From NCBI RefSeq assembly GCF_000758625.1, contig NZ_CP009283.1:6583501-6647500 (forward strand): 64,000 nt of DNA, read 5' to 3'. Below are positions 7,950 through 19,633 of the stretch, piece after piece. This DNA comes from Paenibacillus sp. FSL R7-0273 (GTDB lineage Bacteria > Bacillota > Bacilli > Paenibacillales > Paenibacillaceae). The notes beneath the pieces were generated by a model. The model ran no database searches. It was not told the DNA's origin and saw nothing but the letters and a program-made list of their open reading frames with translations. Within the stretch, counting starts at the first letter, position 1. Each line of letters starts with the position of its first letter. A program made the translations under genes and the position numbers.

Positions 7950-8729
7950 CTATTCATTGTCCTCATCATATTCCACGCTCCAGAGCGCCAGTCCCTTGGC
8001 AACTGCTGTAGGACCTGCTGCAGCTCGATCGCATACCGCCAGAATATCTGCAACCTTGTCCGCATGGTACTTACGTTCGCCAACCTGAATCAGCGTTCCC
8101 ATAATAATACGGACCATATGCTGCAAAAAGCCGCTTCCGGTAATAAAAGTATGAATAACACCCTGGTCATCTGAGCCCGGCCGGCACATACTCCGGTCAA
8201 TCTCCATATGTGCTTCAAAGATCGTCCGCACATGAGAGGTCTTAGTAGACTTCCGCGAAGCAAACGAAGTGTAGTCATAGGTGCCCACAAGATGCGCCAG
8301 TCCCTCCTGCATAGCTGTTACATCAAGCTTCAAGGGGTGATGGTGCTGCCAGCGCCGCTGAAACGGGTCGGGAAACCGGTTCCCGTTAATCGTGTACCTG
8401 TAGGTTTTACGCTTAGCTCCTCTGCGTGAGTGGAACGATAGCGGAACCTCCTTCGCCTCAGTAACAACGATATCCTGCGGTAGTCTGGCGTTAAGCGCCA
8501 GACACCAGCGTCCCAGCGGTATTTGCGAGGAAGTCAGGAAGTTGAACGGCTGGCCGTAAGCATGGACTCCCGCATCTGTCCTTCCCGAGGCTGTGATCTT
8601 CAGCGCCTCGCCGGTCAGATGAAGAATTGCCTGTTCCAGCCTGTCCTGAATCGTATTGCCCTGAGGCTGGGTCTGAAAGCCATCATAATGGGTTCCGTCA
8701 TAATTGACCTTCATCAATAGATTGCGCAT
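7950..8729 (-). CDS. truA: tRNA pseudouridine(38-40) synthase TruA
   Basis: 259 residues. It has the catalytic SGRTDAGVHAYGQ with the nucleophilic Asp, an N-terminal KVNYDGTHYDGFQTQP, and FLQHMVRIIMGTLIQVGERK near the C-terminus. It modifies U38-U40 of tRNA anticodon arms. The start ATGCGCAAT has AAAGGA 8 nt upstream. In many Bacillota truA follows ecfA1-ecfA2-ecfT; here it follows rplQ after a 319-nt hairpin-rich gap, and precedes rplM as usual. Confidence 0.96.
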   Translation of the reverse strand: MRNLLMKVNYDGTHYDGFQTQPQGNTIQDRLEQAILHLTGEALKITASGRTDAGVHAYGQPFNFLTSSQIPLGRWCLALNARLPQDIVVTEAKEVPLSFHSRRGAKRKTYRYTINGNRFPDPFQRRWQHHHPLKLDVTAMQEGLAHLVGTYDYTSFASRKSTKTSHVRTIFEAHMEIDRSMCRPGSDDQGVIHTFITGSGFLQHMVRIIMGTLIQVGERKYHADKVADILAVCDRAAAGPTAVAKGLALWSVEYDEDNE

Positions 8730-8790
8730 TCCATTCTTCCTTTCAAGCTGCTGCTCAGCTCACTTAACCGTAATTCATTTTCACAAGTAG

Positions 8791-8828
8791 AAACGGCTCA
8801 GCCATCCTAAACAGGACGGTAGCCGTTT
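8791..8828. repeat. Inverted repeat in the rplQ-truA gap
   Basis: AAACGGCT...AGCCGTTT arms with an inner TCCT/AGGA pair, loop AAAC. No T-run follows on either strand, so it is probably an RNA processing or stability hairpin rather than a terminator. First of four hairpins in the 8730-9048 gap, which has no gene. Confidence 0.6.
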
Positions 8829-8838
8829 CTGCGAGAAA

Positions 8839-8873
8839 TATAAGGATGATTTACAGCGTAAAACATCCTTATA
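8839..8873. repeat. Second inverted repeat in the rplQ-truA gap
   Basis: Perfect 10-bp arms TATAAGGATG / CATCCTTATA around a 15-nt loop. On the minus strand it lies just past the rplQ terminator and before truA. Confidence 0.6.
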
Positions 8874-8875
8874 CT

Positions 8876-8904
8876 TAAAAAAAAGAGCCCCGGCGGGAGC
8901 TCCT
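8876..8904 (-). terminator. Terminator of the S10-spc-alpha cluster after rplQ
   Basis: Minus strand GAGCTCCCG-CC-GGGGCTC followed by eight T. It lies about 145 nt past the rplQ stop and likely ends the long ribosomal transcript. Confidence 0.85.
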
Positions 8905-8942
8905 TCTACTCTTTACAAGGTGATTCCCGCGGTTATTGATAC

Positions 8943-8975
8943 AGCAGGGCCTTATCGCCCCTGCAGTACAATAAC
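8943..8975. repeat. Inverted repeat downstream of rplQ
   Basis: GCAGGG-CCTTATCG-CCCCTGC pairing as GCAGGGGCGATAAGGCCCTGC on the minus strand, a compact GC-rich hairpin between rplQ and its terminator. Confidence 0.5.
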
Positions 8976-9048
8976 AATAATACTTACTGCTCAATCTCCG
9001 GAGATCATGAACTTAAAGAGTACAAATCGGAAATCATGACTTGTATTA

Positions 9049-9414
9049 CTACGCGCGGTCTACCAGTTCAAGATAAACCATAGGCGCAGCATCGCCACGG
9101 CGAGGTCCCAGCTTCAGGATACGAGTGTATCCGCCTGGACGCTCTGTGTAACGAGGAGCAATATCAGAGAACAACTTTTGGATTGCATCTTGCTCACCGT
9201 CTACAGTCTCACGACGAACAAATGCAGCTACTTGACGGCGAGCATGAAGATCGCCCTTCTTAGCTTTAGTGATCAGTTTCTCAGCGATGGAACGAACTTC
9301 CTTCGCTTTGGCTTCCGTTGTCTGGATGCGCTCGTATAGGAACAGATCCGTTACCATGTCACGGAACAATGCTTTACGCGCACTGGAATCACGGCCCAAT
9401 TTTTGGTATGCCAT
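9049..9414 (-). CDS. rplQ: 50S ribosomal protein L17
   Basis: 121 residues beginning [20 protein letters not shown], with [18 protein letters not shown] and [17 protein letters not shown]. The start ATG has AAGGAGGG 7 nt upstream. L17 lies near the peptide exit tunnel. It is the final gene of the rpoA-containing alpha operon, 42 nt after rpoA. Confidence 0.97.
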   Translation of the reverse strand: MAYQKLGRDSSARKALFRDMVTDLFLYERIQTTEAKAKEVRSIAEKLITKAKKGDLHARRQVAAFVRRETVDGEQDAIQKLFSDIAPRYTERPGGYTRILKLGPRRGDAAPMVYLELVDRA

Positions 9415-9456
9415 TTGTTTTCCCTCCTTCACTCAAGTACTCAAGCAATTGAATTA

Positions 9457-10401
9457 CTATTCTTCTGTACGAAGACCCAAACCAAGCTCTTCAAGCTTCT
9501 CTTGAACTTCTTCCAAAGATTTGCGGCCCAGGTTACGGACCTTCATCATATCTTCTTCAGTTTTCGTAGTCAGCTCTTGTACGGTATTAATACCGGCACG
9601 TTTGAGGCAGTTGTAGGAACGGACAGAAAGATCCAGCTCTTCGATTGTCATCTCAAGCACTTTTTCTTTTTTGTCTTCTTCTTTTTCAACCATAATTTCG
9701 GCGTCCTTCGCTTCATCCGTAAGACCTACGAATAAGACGAGGTGTTCGTTCAAAATTTTGGCTCCGAGGCTTACAGCCTCTTCCGGTCTGATACTTCCAT
9801 CTGACCAAACTTCCAGCGTCAGCTTGTCATAGTTAGTCACTTGTCCGACACGAGTGTTATCAATGACATAGTTTACGCGGGAAATTGGAGTGTAGATGGA
9901 GTCAACTGGAATTACACCAATTGGCTGATCGTCGCGTTTGTTCCGGTCTGCTTGGACATAGCCGCGACCACGGCCTGCAAAAATTCGCATGTGAAGTCTC
10001 GCGCCAGGTCCCAGCGTTGCAATATGAAGATCCGGATTTAGGATTTCAACATCGCTGTCCGCGCGGATATCACCGGCGGTAACAATGCCTTCACCTTCAG
10101 CATCAATCTCGAACACTTTTTCTTCGTCTGAATGAATCTTCAGAGAAAGAGCTTTAAGGTTCAGGATGATTTCCGTCACATCTTCCATTACGCCAGGAAT
10201 GGTCGAGAACTCATGCAGAACGCCGTCAATTTGGACCGAAGTCACTGCGGCTCCCGGCAGGGAGGACAGCAGAATCCGGCGAAGCGAGTTCCCCAGAGTC
10301 GTGCCATATCCACGTTCCAGCGGTTCAACTACGAATTTCCCATAGGTTCCTTCATCATTGGCTTCTACGGTCTCAATTTTCGGCTTTTCGATTTCTATCA
10401 C
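9457..10401 (-). CDS. rpoA: RNA polymerase alpha subunit
   Basis: 314 residues. The N-terminal dimerisation domain carries [20 protein letters not shown]; a short acidic linker ([13 protein letters not shown], near residue 240) leads to the C-terminal DNA/activator-binding domain with [20 protein letters not shown] and [16 protein letters not shown]. It reads from a GTG start after AAGGAGGGG. Its alpha-CTD is the contact expected for the FNR-type regulator encoded in the same window. Confidence 0.98.
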   Translation of the reverse strand: MIEIEKPKIETVEANDEGTYGKFVVEPLERGYGTTLGNSLRRILLSSLPGAAVTSVQIDGVLHEFSTIPGVMEDVTEIILNLKALSLKIHSDEEKVFEIDAEGEGIVTAGDIRADSDVEILNPDLHIATLGPGARLHMRIFAGRGRGYVQADRNKRDDQPIGVIPVDSIYTPISRVNYVIDNTRVGQVTNYDKLTLEVWSDGSIRPEEAVSLGAKILNEHLVLFVGLTDEAKDAEIMVEKEEDKKEKVLEMTIEELDLSVRSYNCLKRAGINTVQELTTKTEEDMMKVRNLGRKSLEEVQEKLEELGLGLRTEE

Positions 10402-10532
10402 GAGTGTACCCCTCCTTCAAACGTCGCTCCTATATGAAACTGTCACCCCATCAGGTGCATCATGTAGTATGCCTAAACACCTATTATTAGCAGATGCGTC
10501 AGAATTATACCACAATCACAATTCTGATTTCA

Positions 10533-10928
10533 CTATACGCGACGACGTTTTGGCGGACGGCATCCATTGTGAGGAACCGGAGTTACGTCTTTAATGAGGT
10601 TTACTTCAAGACCAGCGGCCTGAAGGGAACGGATGGCAGCTTCGCGGCCCGCACCCGGTCCTTTAACCATAACTTCAACGGACTTCATGCCGTGTTCCAT
10701 AGCTGCTTTAGCAGCAGATTCGGCTGCCATTTGCGCTGCAAATGGAGTCGATTTACGGGAACCTCTGAATCCTTGACCACCGGAGCTTGCCCAGGAAATT
10801 GCATTTCCGTGAGGATCCGTGATCGTAACGATAGTGTTATTGAACGTGGAACGGATATGTGCCACGCCAGACTCGATATTTTTCCGGTCGCGACGTTTTG
10901 TACGTACGACTTTTTTCGGTTTAGCCAT
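10533..10928 (-). CDS. rpsK: 30S ribosomal protein S11
   Basis: 131 residues with the S11 signature GHMK-type segment [26 protein letters not shown] and the end [15 protein letters not shown]. Binds the 16S platform together with S6/S18. It lies 19 nt after rpsM; a 131-nt gap separates it from rpoA, in which I see no convincing promoter. Confidence 0.97.
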   Translation of the reverse strand: MAKPKKVVRTKRRDRKNIESGVAHIRSTFNNTIVTITDPHGNAISWASSGGQGFRGSRKSTPFAAQMAAESAAKAAMEHGMKSVEVMVKGPGAGREAAIRSLQAAGLEVNLIKDVTPVPHNGCRPPKRRRV

Positions 10929-10947
10929 TGTCTCTTATCACCTCTTC

Positions 10948-11316
10948 TTATTTCTTTTTGTTTGCTACCGTACGGCGCGGGCCTTTACGGGTACGAGCAT
11001 TGGTTTTAGTACGTTGACCGCGAACAGGCAATCCACGACGGTGACGAACACCGCGGTAGCAGCCGATCTCAGTAAGACGCTTAATATTCAAGGAAATTTC
11101 ACGACGAAGGTCACCTTCAACCTTGACCGATTTGTCGATCGTTTCACGCAGTTTGCTGACTTCATCTTCCGTCAAATCACGGACACGTGTGTTAACGTCA
11201 ATGCCTGTTTCATTAAGAATTTTCTGGGAAGTCGTTTTACCGATTCCGAAAATATAAGTCAAGGCGATCTCAACGCGTTTGTCACGTGGCAAATCCACAC
11301 CAGCTATACGAGCCAT
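10948..11316 (-). CDS. rpsM: 30S ribosomal protein S13
   Basis: 122 residues: [22 protein letters not shown], helix-two-turn-helix region [12 protein letters not shown], and the basic tail [23 protein letters not shown] that contacts P-site tRNA. First gene after rpmJ in the alpha-operon portion. Confidence 0.97.
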   Translation of the reverse strand: MARIAGVDLPRDKRVEIALTYIFGIGKTTSQKILNETGIDVNTRVRDLTEDEVSKLRETIDKSVKVEGDLRREISLNIKRLTEIGCYRGVRHRRGLPVRGQRTKTNARTRKGPRRTVANKKK

Positions 11317-11335
11317 TTTACGCTACACCCCCTTC

Positions 11336-11718
<383 letters not shown>

Positions 11719-11720
11719 AG

Positions 11721-12029
11721 TTAGTCTCCTTTCTCATGAGCACTTATTCCAGCTGGATCTCCATATTTCATCACTGCGAACCGCAGCTTTCCATTGGTTA
11801 CCCGGCCGGTTTCTTCCAAACTGTTCACAACCTCACTGCTTATGAAGGGTATGAGCTCCAAATGCTGAATATTCTTCTTCTTCGGCCCGTCAAACTTTCG
11901 TTTGTCCCCGTCAGCAATGAATACAAACCTGCTATCAACAACTGCGATAACAACGGCAGCCTCTCCGGCATCCTTGCCTTTGAGAATTCTCACGATCTGA
12001 CCAACCTGCGGGCTGCTCCCGGTATTCAC
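11721..12029 (-). CDS. KOW-domain RNA-binding protein (L14e/L6e/L27e-like)
   Basis: 102 residues starting at GTG ([13 protein letters not shown]), with AGGTGA 7 nt upstream inside the end of map. The N-terminal half is a KOW motif, [22 protein letters not shown], then a basic patch [17 protein letters not shown]. Such proteins occur between map and infA in many Bacillota and are assumed to bind RNA or the ribosome; the exact role is unknown. Confidence 0.85.
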   Translation of the reverse strand: MNTGSSPQVGQIVRILKGKDAGEAAVVIAVVDSRFVFIADGDKRKFDGPKKKNIQHLELIPFISSEVVNSLEETGRVTNGKLRFAVMKYGDPAGISAHEKGD

Positions 12030-12040
12030 GTGAAGATCAC

Positions 12041-12793
12041 CTACGCATTCAGTTTTGTGAAAATTTCCATGCCGTCCGGTGTAACTGCTACTGTATGCTC
12101 AAAATGAGCACAGAGTGAACCATCTACCGTAACGACCGTCCAGTTATCTTCCAGAGTTCTGACATATCTGTCCCCTGCGTTCACCATCGGCTCAATCGCG
12201 AGTACCATACCCGGCTTCAGACGTGGTCCGCGGTCCGCTATGCCATAGTTCGGAATTTGCGGTTCTTCATGCAGTTTTGCCCCGATGCCATGGCCAACAT
12301 ACTCGCGTACGACGGAGAATCCGGCGTCCTCGATATACTGCTGGATCGCATGGGAAATTGTAAACAAGCGCACATCCGGCTTAACTAACGCCAGTCCTGC
12401 GTACAAGGAGCCTTCAGTGACGTCCAGCAGACGCTGAGCCTCATCAGAAATGCTGCCTACTCCGTAGGTCCAAGCGGAATCACCGTGATAACCGCGGTAC
12501 TCAGCACCAATATCCAGCGTAACAATGTCGCCTTCGATTAGTTTGCGTTTGCCCGGAAATCCATGCACCAATTGTTCGTTAACTGAAGCGCAAATGCTGG
12601 CAGGAAAACCGTTGTAACCCTTGAAAGACGGCACTGCACCTTGACTGCGAATGTATTGATCGGCGATTCTGTCGAGCTCTCCGGTAGTGATTCCAGGCTC
12701 AATGGCCTGAGCAATCAGCCGGTGACTCTCGGCAACAATACGGCCAGCTTCCCTCATAAAGGCAAGTTCCTGTTCGGATTTACAAATGATCAT
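12041..12793 (-). CDS. map: Methionine aminopeptidase, type I
   Basis: 250 residues, pita-bread fold. Metal ligands can be seen in [17 protein letters not shown] (two Asp), [20 protein letters not shown] (His), the EPMV Glu and the late FEHTVAV Glu. Removes N-terminal Met from nascent proteins. Start [10 protein letters not shown] has GGGG 8 nt upstream; a nine-residue longer reading lacks a site. It begins 4 nt after adk, so the two are probably translationally coupled. Confidence 0.96.
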   Translation of the reverse strand: MIICKSEQELAFMREAGRIVAESHRLIAQAIEPGITTGELDRIADQYIRSQGAVPSFKGYNGFPASICASVNEQLVHGFPGKRKLIEGDIVTLDIGAEYRGYHGDSAWTYGVGSISDEAQRLLDVTEGSLYAGLALVKPDVRLFTISHAIQQYIEDAGFSVVREYVGHGIGAKLHEEPQIPNYGIADRGPRLKPGMVLAIEPMVNAGDRYVRTLEDNWTVVTVDGSLCAHFEHTVAVTPDGMEIFTKLNA

Positions 12794-12797
12794 TACA

Positions 12798-13517
<720 letters not shown>

Positions 13518-13540
13518 TTAGCTTCGCCGGAACCTATCGC

Positions 13541-14839
13541 CTATTTGTTGATGAAGCCTTTGTAATGGCGTTTGATCAATTGGCTCTCGATCTGCTTCAT
13601 CGTATCCAGTGCTACACCGACTACGATCAGCAGTGCGGTACCGCCAATCTGTACTTCACGCGGCAACCCGGATAGTGAACCAAAGAGTACCGGCATTACA
13701 GAGATCACAGCCAGGAACAACGCACCGGACATAGTCAGACGCGACATCACTCTGGTCAGATATTTCTCAGTTGCTTTACCTGGACGAATACCCGGAATGT
13801 ATCCACCATTCTTTTTCATGTTGTCAGCCATTTGCTGCGGGTTCATCTGAACAAACGTGTAGAAGAACGTAAATCCGATGATCATGATCACATAAAGGAC
13901 CATGCCGAGCGGCTTGTCATGAGCAAGATTGTTGGTAATCCATTTGGCCCATTCATGGGTTGACCAGAAGCTTGATATTACAATTGGGAATTGAAGCAAT
14001 GATACAGCGAAGATTACCGGAATAACACCTGCCGCATTGATTTTAAGCGGAATATGTGTATTCTGTCCACCGTACATTTTGTTACCGACTACTCGTTTGG
14101 CGTATTGCACAGGAATCTTACGAATCCCTTGCTGTACGAAGATAACTCCGACAACAATTGCCACAAGCACAATCAGTACGATAACGACTTTAAGAATATT
14201 CAGGAACATCTGATCCGGCTGAATAAAGCTTGATTGCGCCGTAGTCGTGATATATCCCGGAATGGCGGCGACGATCCCCGCAAAAATCAGGATCGAAATC
14301 CCGTTTCCTATTCCCTTTTCAGTGATCTGCTCACCAAGCCACATCAGGAACGATGTACCTGCAGTCAGTATGATCGCAATCAGCAGGTAATCAGCAAAGG
14401 TCGCATTTGGAATCATCTCAGTGCCGTAAATCCGGTTAAACCCGATGGAGGTCGCAAACGCTTGAATCAGACCGAGTACAACCGTACCGTACCGGGTGAT
14501 TTGTGCCAGTTGTTTTTTCCCGTGCTCCCCTTGCTTAGCCCATTCGGCAAACTTGGGAACAACATCCATCGAGAGCAATTGCACGATGATGGATGCTGTA
14601 ATGTACGGGTAAATACTAATCGCAAAAATCGAGAAGTTTTTGAGCGCTCCGCCCGAGAAGGTGTTCAAAAGACCCATCAAAGCTTCGCCGCCTTGATTTG
14701 CTGTCTCCAGTACTTCTTTGTTCACACCGGGAACCGGTACAAACGAACCGATGCGGTAGATGATCAGAACGAACAGGGTAAACAGGATCTTTTTGCGCAA
14801 ATCTTCAACATGCCATATATTCTTAAACGTCTTGAACAT
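13541..14839 (-). CDS. secY: Protein translocase subunit SecY
   Basis: 432 residues with ten predicted membrane segments, beginning [21 protein letters not shown]. Plug and cytosolic-loop segments such as GEHGKKQLAQITRYGTVVLG and QQGIRKIPVQYAKRVVG are recognisable. Forms the SecYEG channel; secE is also in this window (44376-44567). Its ATG overlaps the rplO stop by one base (TAATG). Confidence 0.97.
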   Translation of the reverse strand: MFKTFKNIWHVEDLRKKILFTLFVLIIYRIGSFVPVPGVNKEVLETANQGGEALMGLLNTFSGGALKNFSIFAISIYPYITASIIVQLLSMDVVPKFAEWAKQGEHGKKQLAQITRYGTVVLGLIQAFATSIGFNRIYGTEMIPNATFADYLLIAIILTAGTSFLMWLGEQITEKGIGNGISILIFAGIVAAIPGYITTTAQSSFIQPDQMFLNILKVVIVLIVLVAIVVGVIFVQQGIRKIPVQYAKRVVGNKMYGGQNTHIPLKINAAGVIPVIFAVSLLQFPIVISSFWSTHEWAKWITNNLAHDKPLGMVLYVIMIIGFTFFYTFVQMNPQQMADNMKKNGGYIPGIRPGKATEKYLTRVMSRLTMSGALFLAVISVMPVLFGSLSGLPREVQIGGTALLIVVGVALDTMKQIESQLIKRHYKGFINK

Positions 14840-15279
14840 TAGATCACCTCGGTTTTACCGCCGGCAGCCTCGATTTTCTCTACCGCAGATTGAGAGAACT
14901 TATTTGCTTGTACAGTCAATTTAACGGCCAGTTCGCCATTACCGAGGATCTTGATGCCGCTCTTGGAATTCTTGACAACACCAGTTTCAATCAGCAACTG
15001 TGGAGTCACTTCTGTTCCTTCAGCAAAGCTGTTCAGATCTTCCAGGTTTACAATCGCATACTCTTTACGGGTAGGATTGATGAAACCACGTTTAGGCAGA
15101 CGACGATAGAGCGGGTTTTGACCACCCTCGAAGCCAGGACGAACACCACCGCCGGAACGGGAGTTCTGACCTTTGTGACCGCGTCCGGACGTTTTACCGT
15201 TACCGCTACTTGGTCCGCGACCAACGCGGTTGCGTTCTTTGCGGGATCCAGGAGCTGGAGCAAGTTCATGTAACTTCAT
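14839..15279 (-). CDS. rplO: 50S ribosomal protein L15
   Basis: 146 residues: [45 protein letters not shown] and the globular end [14 protein letters not shown]. The start after GGAGGTGC is preferred to a three-residue extension. L15 threads into 23S rRNA. Coupled to secY by a one-base overlap. Confidence 0.97.
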   Translation of the reverse strand: MKLHELAPAPGSRKERNRVGRGPSSGNGKTSGRGHKGQNSRSGGGVRPGFEGGQNPLYRRLPKRGFINPTRKEYAIVNLEDLNSFAEGTEVTPQLLIETGVVKNSKSGIKILGNGELAVKLTVQANKFSQSAVEKIEAAGGKTEVI

Positions 15280-15319
15280 CGTTTGCACCTCCTTATGTTT
15301 GTTAATTTATGCGAGGCGT

Positions 15320-15505
15320 TTAGCCTTCAATTTCTGTAACGGACAGCAAGTGGCCCACTTTGTTGATCATTCCGCGAATTGCAGGAGTGTCATTGTGAAC
15401 CACGGTCGAGTTGGTTTTGCCCAGGCCGAGCGTCTTAACAGTAACACGTTGTGTCTGTGGACGACCGATTACACTGCGAACGAGGGTAATTTGCAATTTA
15501 GCCAT
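15320..15505 (-). CDS. rpmD: 50S ribosomal protein L30
   Basis: 61 residues, [20 protein letters not shown], then [23 protein letters not shown], the typical short bacterial L30. Lies between rpsE and rplO with short gaps. Confidence 0.96.
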   Translation of the reverse strand: MAKLQITLVRSVIGRPQTQRVTVKTLGLGKTNSTVVHNDTPAIRGMINKVGHLLSVTEIEG

Positions 15506-15519
15506 TGACGTTCCCCTCC

Positions 15520-16017
15520 TTAACCGCGTAATTCTTCGACAGATTTGCCGCGAAGTTTCGCGACTTCTTCAATGCGCTTCAGACGGGAAAGACCCTCTAA
15601 AGTTGCATTGACCATGTTCATGGAATTCGAAGAACCCAGAGATTTTGTCAAAATGTCGCCAACGCCTGCCAATTCCAGTACCGCACGAACAGGACCGCCG
15701 GCGATAACGCCAGTACCTTCGGAAGCTGGTTTCAGCAGCACGCGTCCTGCGCCGAAATGTCCAGTAACGAGGTGAGGAATCGAAGTTCCTACGATTGGAA
15801 TGTGAATCAGGTTTTTCTTGGCGTCTTCAATGCCTTTACGGATGGCATCCGGAACTTCACCGGCTTTACCGATACCCGCACCGACATAACCGTTGCCGTC
15901 GCCCACAACAACAAGTGCACTAAAGCTGAAACGGCGTCCGCCTTTTACAACTTTTGCTACACGGTTAATGTGTACAACTCTTTCTGTCAGCTCTAAACTG
16001 TTCGGATCTACACGCAA
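15520..16017 (-). CDS. rpsE: 30S ribosomal protein S5
   Basis: 165 residues. Double-stranded RNA-binding region [28 protein letters not shown] and the S5 C-domain [30 protein letters not shown]. The start codon is TTG ([14 protein letters not shown]) after AGGAGGTTAACGAC. S5 works in decoding fidelity together with S4. Confidence 0.96.
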   Translation of the reverse strand: MRVDPNSLELTERVVHINRVAKVVKGGRRFSFSALVVVGDGNGYVGAGIGKAGEVPDAIRKGIEDAKKNLIHIPIVGTSIPHLVTGHFGAGRVLLKPASEGTGVIAGGPVRAVLELAGVGDILTKSLGSSNSMNMVNATLEGLSRLKRIEEVAKLRGKSVEELRG

Positions 16018-16043
16018 GTCGTTAACCTCCTTTTAGAAATATT

Positions 16044-16412
16044 CTAGAATTCAAGACCAGCTTCGCGAGCTGCATCAGCCAAAGCCTGAATCCGTCCGTG
16101 ATACAGGTATCCGCCGCGGTCAAATACAACCACTGCATAACCTTTTGCTTTAGCGCGCTCAGCGATCAGTTTACCCACTTTGCCTGCAGCTTCAACGCTG
16201 CCGCCATTGCCGATTGTTGCGCTCAGTTCTTTATCCTGAGTGGAGGCAGATACGATAGTAACGCCTGTCACGTCATCGATCAGTTGAGCATAGATGTGTT
16301 TCGAAGAACGGAACACGTTCAAACGTGGACGCTCAACAGTACCCTGGATCTTCTTACGAACACGCAGGTGTCTTTTGAGACGAGCCTTGTTTTTGTCCTC
16401 TTTTGTAATCAT
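16044..16412 (-). CDS. rplR: 50S ribosomal protein L18
   Basis: 122 residues beginning [21 protein letters not shown], matching the usual L18 N-terminus, with [20 protein letters not shown] and [28 protein letters not shown]. Binds 5S rRNA. A start three codons upstream (16421, MEVMITK) is closer to the AAGGGAG site and cannot be excluded. Confidence 0.95.
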   Translation of the reverse strand: MITKEDKNKARLKRHLRVRKKIQGTVERPRLNVFRSSKHIYAQLIDDVTGVTIVSASTQDKELSATIGNGGSVEAAGKVGKLIAERAKAKGYAVVVFDRGGYLYHGRIQALADAAREAGLEF

Positions 16413-16497
16413 GACTTCCATTTCACTCCCTTCAGTTTGCCGCATAGCAGCTTCACTTTACGATGCACGGGGTATCTTATGAAGAAGAGTAAGCCGA

Positions 16498-17040
16498 TTA
16501 TTTCTTCTTACCGGCTTTACCTTCCTTACGGATAATACGTTCGCCTTCGTACTTGATACCTTTACCTTTATACGGTTCTGGTTCACGTACGGAACGGATC
16601 TTAGCTGCATAAGCACCTACGCGTTCTTTATCGATACCTCTAACGATGATCTTCGTGTTCGCAGGAACCTCGAACTCGATACCAGCTTCCGGTGTAATTT
16701 CAACCGGGTGGGAGTAACCAACGTTCAGTACGATTTTATCTCCGGATTTGCTTGCACGATATCCGACCCCAACCAGCTCCAGAGATTTCGAGAAACCTTC
16801 AGTCACACCACTCACCATGTTGCTGACAACGGAGCGGGTTGTGCCGTGAAGTGAACGATGCAATTTGTTGTCCGACGGGCGAACAACGGTGATTTCGTTA
16901 TTTTCAACTGTAACCTTCATGTCTTTATGAAGTTCACGAGTCAAAGTGCCTTTAGGACCTTTTACTGTAATAACGGCGTTGTCCAAAGTGACATCTACAC
17001 CGCTAGGTACTGCGATTGGTTTGCGACCAATACGAGACAT
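16498..17040 (-). CDS. rplF: 50S ribosomal protein L6
   Basis: 180 residues: [20 protein letters not shown], two L6 repeats, and the C-terminal [27 protein letters not shown] signature region. GGAGGTGCAACAC precedes ATG. Binds 23S rRNA near the GTPase-associated centre. Confidence 0.97.
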   Translation of the reverse strand: MSRIGRKPIAVPSGVDVTLDNAVITVKGPKGTLTRELHKDMKVTVENNEITVVRPSDNKLHRSLHGTTRSVVSNMVSGVTEGFSKSLELVGVGYRASKSGDKIVLNVGYSHPVEITPEAGIEFEVPANTKIIVRGIDKERVGAYAAKIRSVREPEPYKGKGIKYEGERIIRKEGKAGKKK

Positions 17041-17070
17041 GTGTTGCACCTCCTTATCTTGTGACGTTTA

Positions 17071-17469
17071 TTACCATACGTAGCAGACAACTTCTCCGCC
17101 GGATTTGGATTGACGAGCTTCTTTGTCGGTCATAACTCCCTTGGAAGTGGAGATAATCGCGATTCCCAGGCCACCAAGTACACGTGGTACTTCGTTGCTC
17201 TTCGTGTAAACACGAAGACCTGGCTTACTGATTCTCTTCAGACCAGAGATAACGCGCTCTTGGTTCGGGCCGTATTTCAAGAAGATACGGATAATCCCTT
17301 GTTTGCTGTCTTCAACGAATTCCGCATCACGGATGAAGCCTTCACGCTTCAGGATGTCCGCGATTTGTTTTTTCATAGTAGAAGCAGGCATTTCTACTGT
17401 CTCGTGACGCACAATGTTGGCGTTACGAATACGAGTAAGCATATCTGCAATAGGATCAGACATAGTCAT
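17071..17469 (-). CDS. rpsH: 30S ribosomal protein S8
   Basis: 132 residues, [20 protein letters not shown], and the C-terminal RNA-binding part [37 protein letters not shown] precedes the first ATG. In other bacteria S8 represses spc operon translation; I did not identify such a site here. Confidence 0.97.
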   Translation of the reverse strand: MTMSDPIADMLTRIRNANIVRHETVEMPASTMKKQIADILKREGFIRDAEFVEDSKQGIIRIFLKYGPNQERVISGLKRISKPGLRVYTKSNEVPRVLGGLGIAIISTSKGVMTDKEARQSKSGGEVVCYVW

Positions 17470-17501
17470 GTGTGTAAACCTCCTTCCCGGTTATAAACTT
17501 C

Positions 17502-17687
17502 TTACCAACTTGCTTTTTTCACGCCAGGGATCTGGCCTTTATAAGCTAACTCACGGAAACAAATTCTGCAAATTTTGAACTTTTGCAGCACTGAATGTGG
17601 ACGACCGCAACGCTCACAACGTGTATATGCACGTACTTTGAACTTAGGTTCGCGTTGTTGTTTAACTTTCATCGAAGTTTTTGCCAC
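17502..17687 (-). CDS. rpsN: 30S ribosomal protein S14 type Z (zinc-binding)
   Basis: 61 residues beginning [20 protein letters not shown] from a GTG codon, with AGGAGGTGTCAGGC upstream. Zinc ligands CERCGRPH and CRICFRE (two CxxC pairs) identify the short C+ form that is essential in Bacillus. The longer in-frame reading MFRRCQAK would start inside the ribosome site. Confidence 0.96.
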   Translation of the reverse strand: MAKTSMKVKQQREPKFKVRAYTRCERCGRPHSVLQKFKICRICFRELAYKGQIPGVKKASW

Positions 17688-17733
17688 TTTAGCCTGACAC
17701 CTCCTAAACATTTTCGGAGAAAATGGATCTATA

Positions 17734-18276
17734 TTACTTAGCGAAAGGCATTCCCAGCTGATTCAGCAGCTCACGGGATTCCTCATCCGTCTTTGCAGTA
17801 GTTACGATAACGATGTCCATACCGCGCACCTTATCCACTTTGTCATACTCGATTTCCGGGAAGATCAGTTGTTCTTTAAGACCAAGCGTGTAGTTACCAC
17901 GGCCGTCGAAGGCTTTGGTGGATACACCGCGGAAGTCACGTACGCGTGGAAGCGTTACGTTGAACAATTTGTCCAGGAAGTAGTACATGCGCTCGCCGCG
18001 CAGTGTAACTTTAACCCCGATCGGCATGTTTTCGCGCAGTTTGAAACCGGCGATGGATTTCTTTGCTTTAGTGATTACTGGCTTTTGACCAGAGATCAAT
18101 TGCATGTCGTTAACTGCAGCATCCAGCACTTTGGAGTTTTGAACAGCGTCACCCACACCCATGTTGATGACAACCTTCTCGATCTTAGGTACTTGCATAA
18201 CAGTTGTATAGTTGAACTTCTGCATCAGAGCAGGTGTAATTTCATTCAAGAAACGTTCTTTCATTCTTGCTGCCAT
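17734..18276 (-). CDS. rplE: 50S ribosomal protein L5
   Basis: 180 residues: [40 protein letters not shown], the L5 signature and [29 protein letters not shown]. Forms the 5S rRNA complex with L18. Situated between rplX and rpsN. Confidence 0.97.
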   Translation of the reverse strand: MAARMKERFLNEITPALMQKFNYTTVMQVPKIEKVVINMGVGDAVQNSKVLDAAVNDMQLISGQKPVITKAKKSIAGFKLRENMPIGVKVTLRGERMYYFLDKLFNVTLPRVRDFRGVSTKAFDGRGNYTLGLKEQLIFPEIEYDKVDKVRGMDIVIVTTAKTDEESRELLNQLGMPFAK

Positions 18277-18305
18277 GAAGATTTACCTCCTTTCTTTAGG
18301 ACTAA

Positions 18306-18659
18306 TTAGTCGATAATCTCTCCGGATCTCTTAGCTACCCGAACCTTCTTACCGTTATCGAGCACTTTGTAACCGATACGTGTTACTTTACCGCTCTTCG
18401 GATCGATGTGCATTACGTTGGACACATGGATCGAAGCTTCCTGCTCGATGATTCCGCCTTGCGGATTCAGCTGGTTAGGCTTCTGGTGTTTTTTCACCAT
18501 GTTTACACCTTCTACCAGAACGCGGTTTTCGCGAGGATAAGCAGCGATGACACGGCCTTTTTTACCTTTGTCTTTCCCGCTGATCACAAGCACCACATCA
18601 TCTTTTTTCACGTGCAGTTTATTGTTATGGGATTCCAGAACTTTTTTCACTCTAGGCAT
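18306..18659 (-). CDS. rplX: 50S ribosomal protein L24
   Basis: 117 residues with a KOW motif [23 protein letters not shown] and [24 protein letters not shown]. An assembly initiator of the 50S subunit. Preceded by TAGGAGGTGTAATC-A-ATG. Confidence 0.97.
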   Translation of the reverse strand: MPRVKKVLESHNNKLHVKKDDVVLVISGKDKGKKGRVIAAYPRENRVLVEGVNMVKKHQKPNQLNPQGGIIEQEASIHVSNVMHIDPKSGKVTRIGYKVLDNGKKVRVAKRSGEIID

Positions 18660-18717
18660 TGATTACACCTCCTATGACTAACCTTTTCAGTACTTCACGT
18701 TACTGTAGGGTAACTTA

Positions 18718-19086
18718 TTAGATTACTTCCGGTGCCAAGGAAACGATCTTCATGTAGTCCTTATCGCGAAGTTCGCGAGCAACTGGTCCGAAGATACGTG
18801 TTCCGCGCGGGCTTCTGTCGTCTTTAACAACAACAGCTGCGTTTTCGTCAAAAGAAATGTAAGATCCGTCTTTACGGCGTACAGTACGTTTAGTACGAAC
18901 AACTACCGCTTTAACAACATCACCTTTTTTGACAACGCCGCCTGGTGTTGCTTGTTTAACGGAACAAACAATCAGATCTCCGATTGCTGCTGTACGGCGT
19001 CCAGTACCACCCAGTACGCGGATACACATCAGTTCCTTCGCACCAGAGTTGTCAGCCACATGCAAACGTGTAAATGGTTGAATCAT
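18718..19086 (-). CDS. rplN: 50S ribosomal protein L14
   Basis: 122 residues: [27 protein letters not shown], the signature [16 protein letters not shown], and the end [15 protein letters not shown]. Lies at the subunit interface. Usual place between rpsQ and rplX. Confidence 0.98.
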   Translation of the reverse strand: MIQPFTRLHVADNSGAKELMCIRVLGGTGRRTAAIGDLIVCSVKQATPGGVVKKGDVVKAVVVRTKRTVRRKDGSYISFDENAAVVVKDDRSPRGTRIFGPVARELRDKDYMKIVSLAPEVI

Positions 19087-19124
19087 TATTAATTTCCTCC
19101 TTCCGGAAAAACTCTCAGATTATC

Positions 19125-19391
19125 TTAGATGATAACCGCTGCTTCTACCACTTCAACAAGTCTCCAACGTTTGTCCTTGGACAATGGACGAGTTTCCATG
19201 ACTTTCACAACATCACCAATTTTCGCAACGTTACCTTCATCATGTGCCTTGAATTTCTTCGTGGACTTGATGCGTTTGTGGTACAGGTTGTGCTTTTTAT
19301 AGGTTTCAACAGCAATTACAATGGTTTTATCCATTTTGTCGCTGACTACTTTACCGATCAGCACTTTACGTGCGTTACGTTCTTCGCTCAT
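19125..19391 (-). CDS. rpsQ: 30S ribosomal protein S17
   Basis: 88 residues, OB fold: [22 protein letters not shown] and the signature [20 protein letters not shown]. Primary 16S binder. Follows rpmC by 44 nt. Confidence 0.97.
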   Translation of the reverse strand: MSEERNARKVLIGKVVSDKMDKTIVIAVETYKKHNLYHKRIKSTKKFKAHDEGNVAKIGDVVKVMETRPLSKDKRWRLVEVVEAAVII

Positions 19392-19435
19392 AGTTAGCCT
19401 CCTTCCTGATTACGGATCTGGTGATCCGCCCTCAC

Positions 19436-19633
19436 TTAACTAATCCCAAGTACTCTTTGATGGATAACGGTTTTAGCACGAGCTATTTCCTTGCGCACAT
19501 CACGAATCCGAGTAGGGTTATCCAGCTGGCCAGTAGCCAATTGGAAACGGAGATTGAAAAGTTCTTCTTTGAAACCAGCGATCTTTTGTTCAATCTCGGC
19601 AGTGGTTAAGTTGCGAAGTTCATTAGCTTTCAT
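19436..19633 (-). CDS. rpmC: 50S ribosomal protein L29
   Basis: 65 residues beginning [20 protein letters not shown], with [26 protein letters not shown]. Its start lies 11 nt inside the end of rplP, which suggests coupled translation and makes the eight-residue longer reading unlikely. Near the tunnel exit with L23. Confidence 0.95.
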   Translation of the reverse strand: MKANELRNLTTAEIEQKIAGFKEELFNLRFQLATGQLDNPTRIRDVRKEIARAKTVIHQRVLGIS

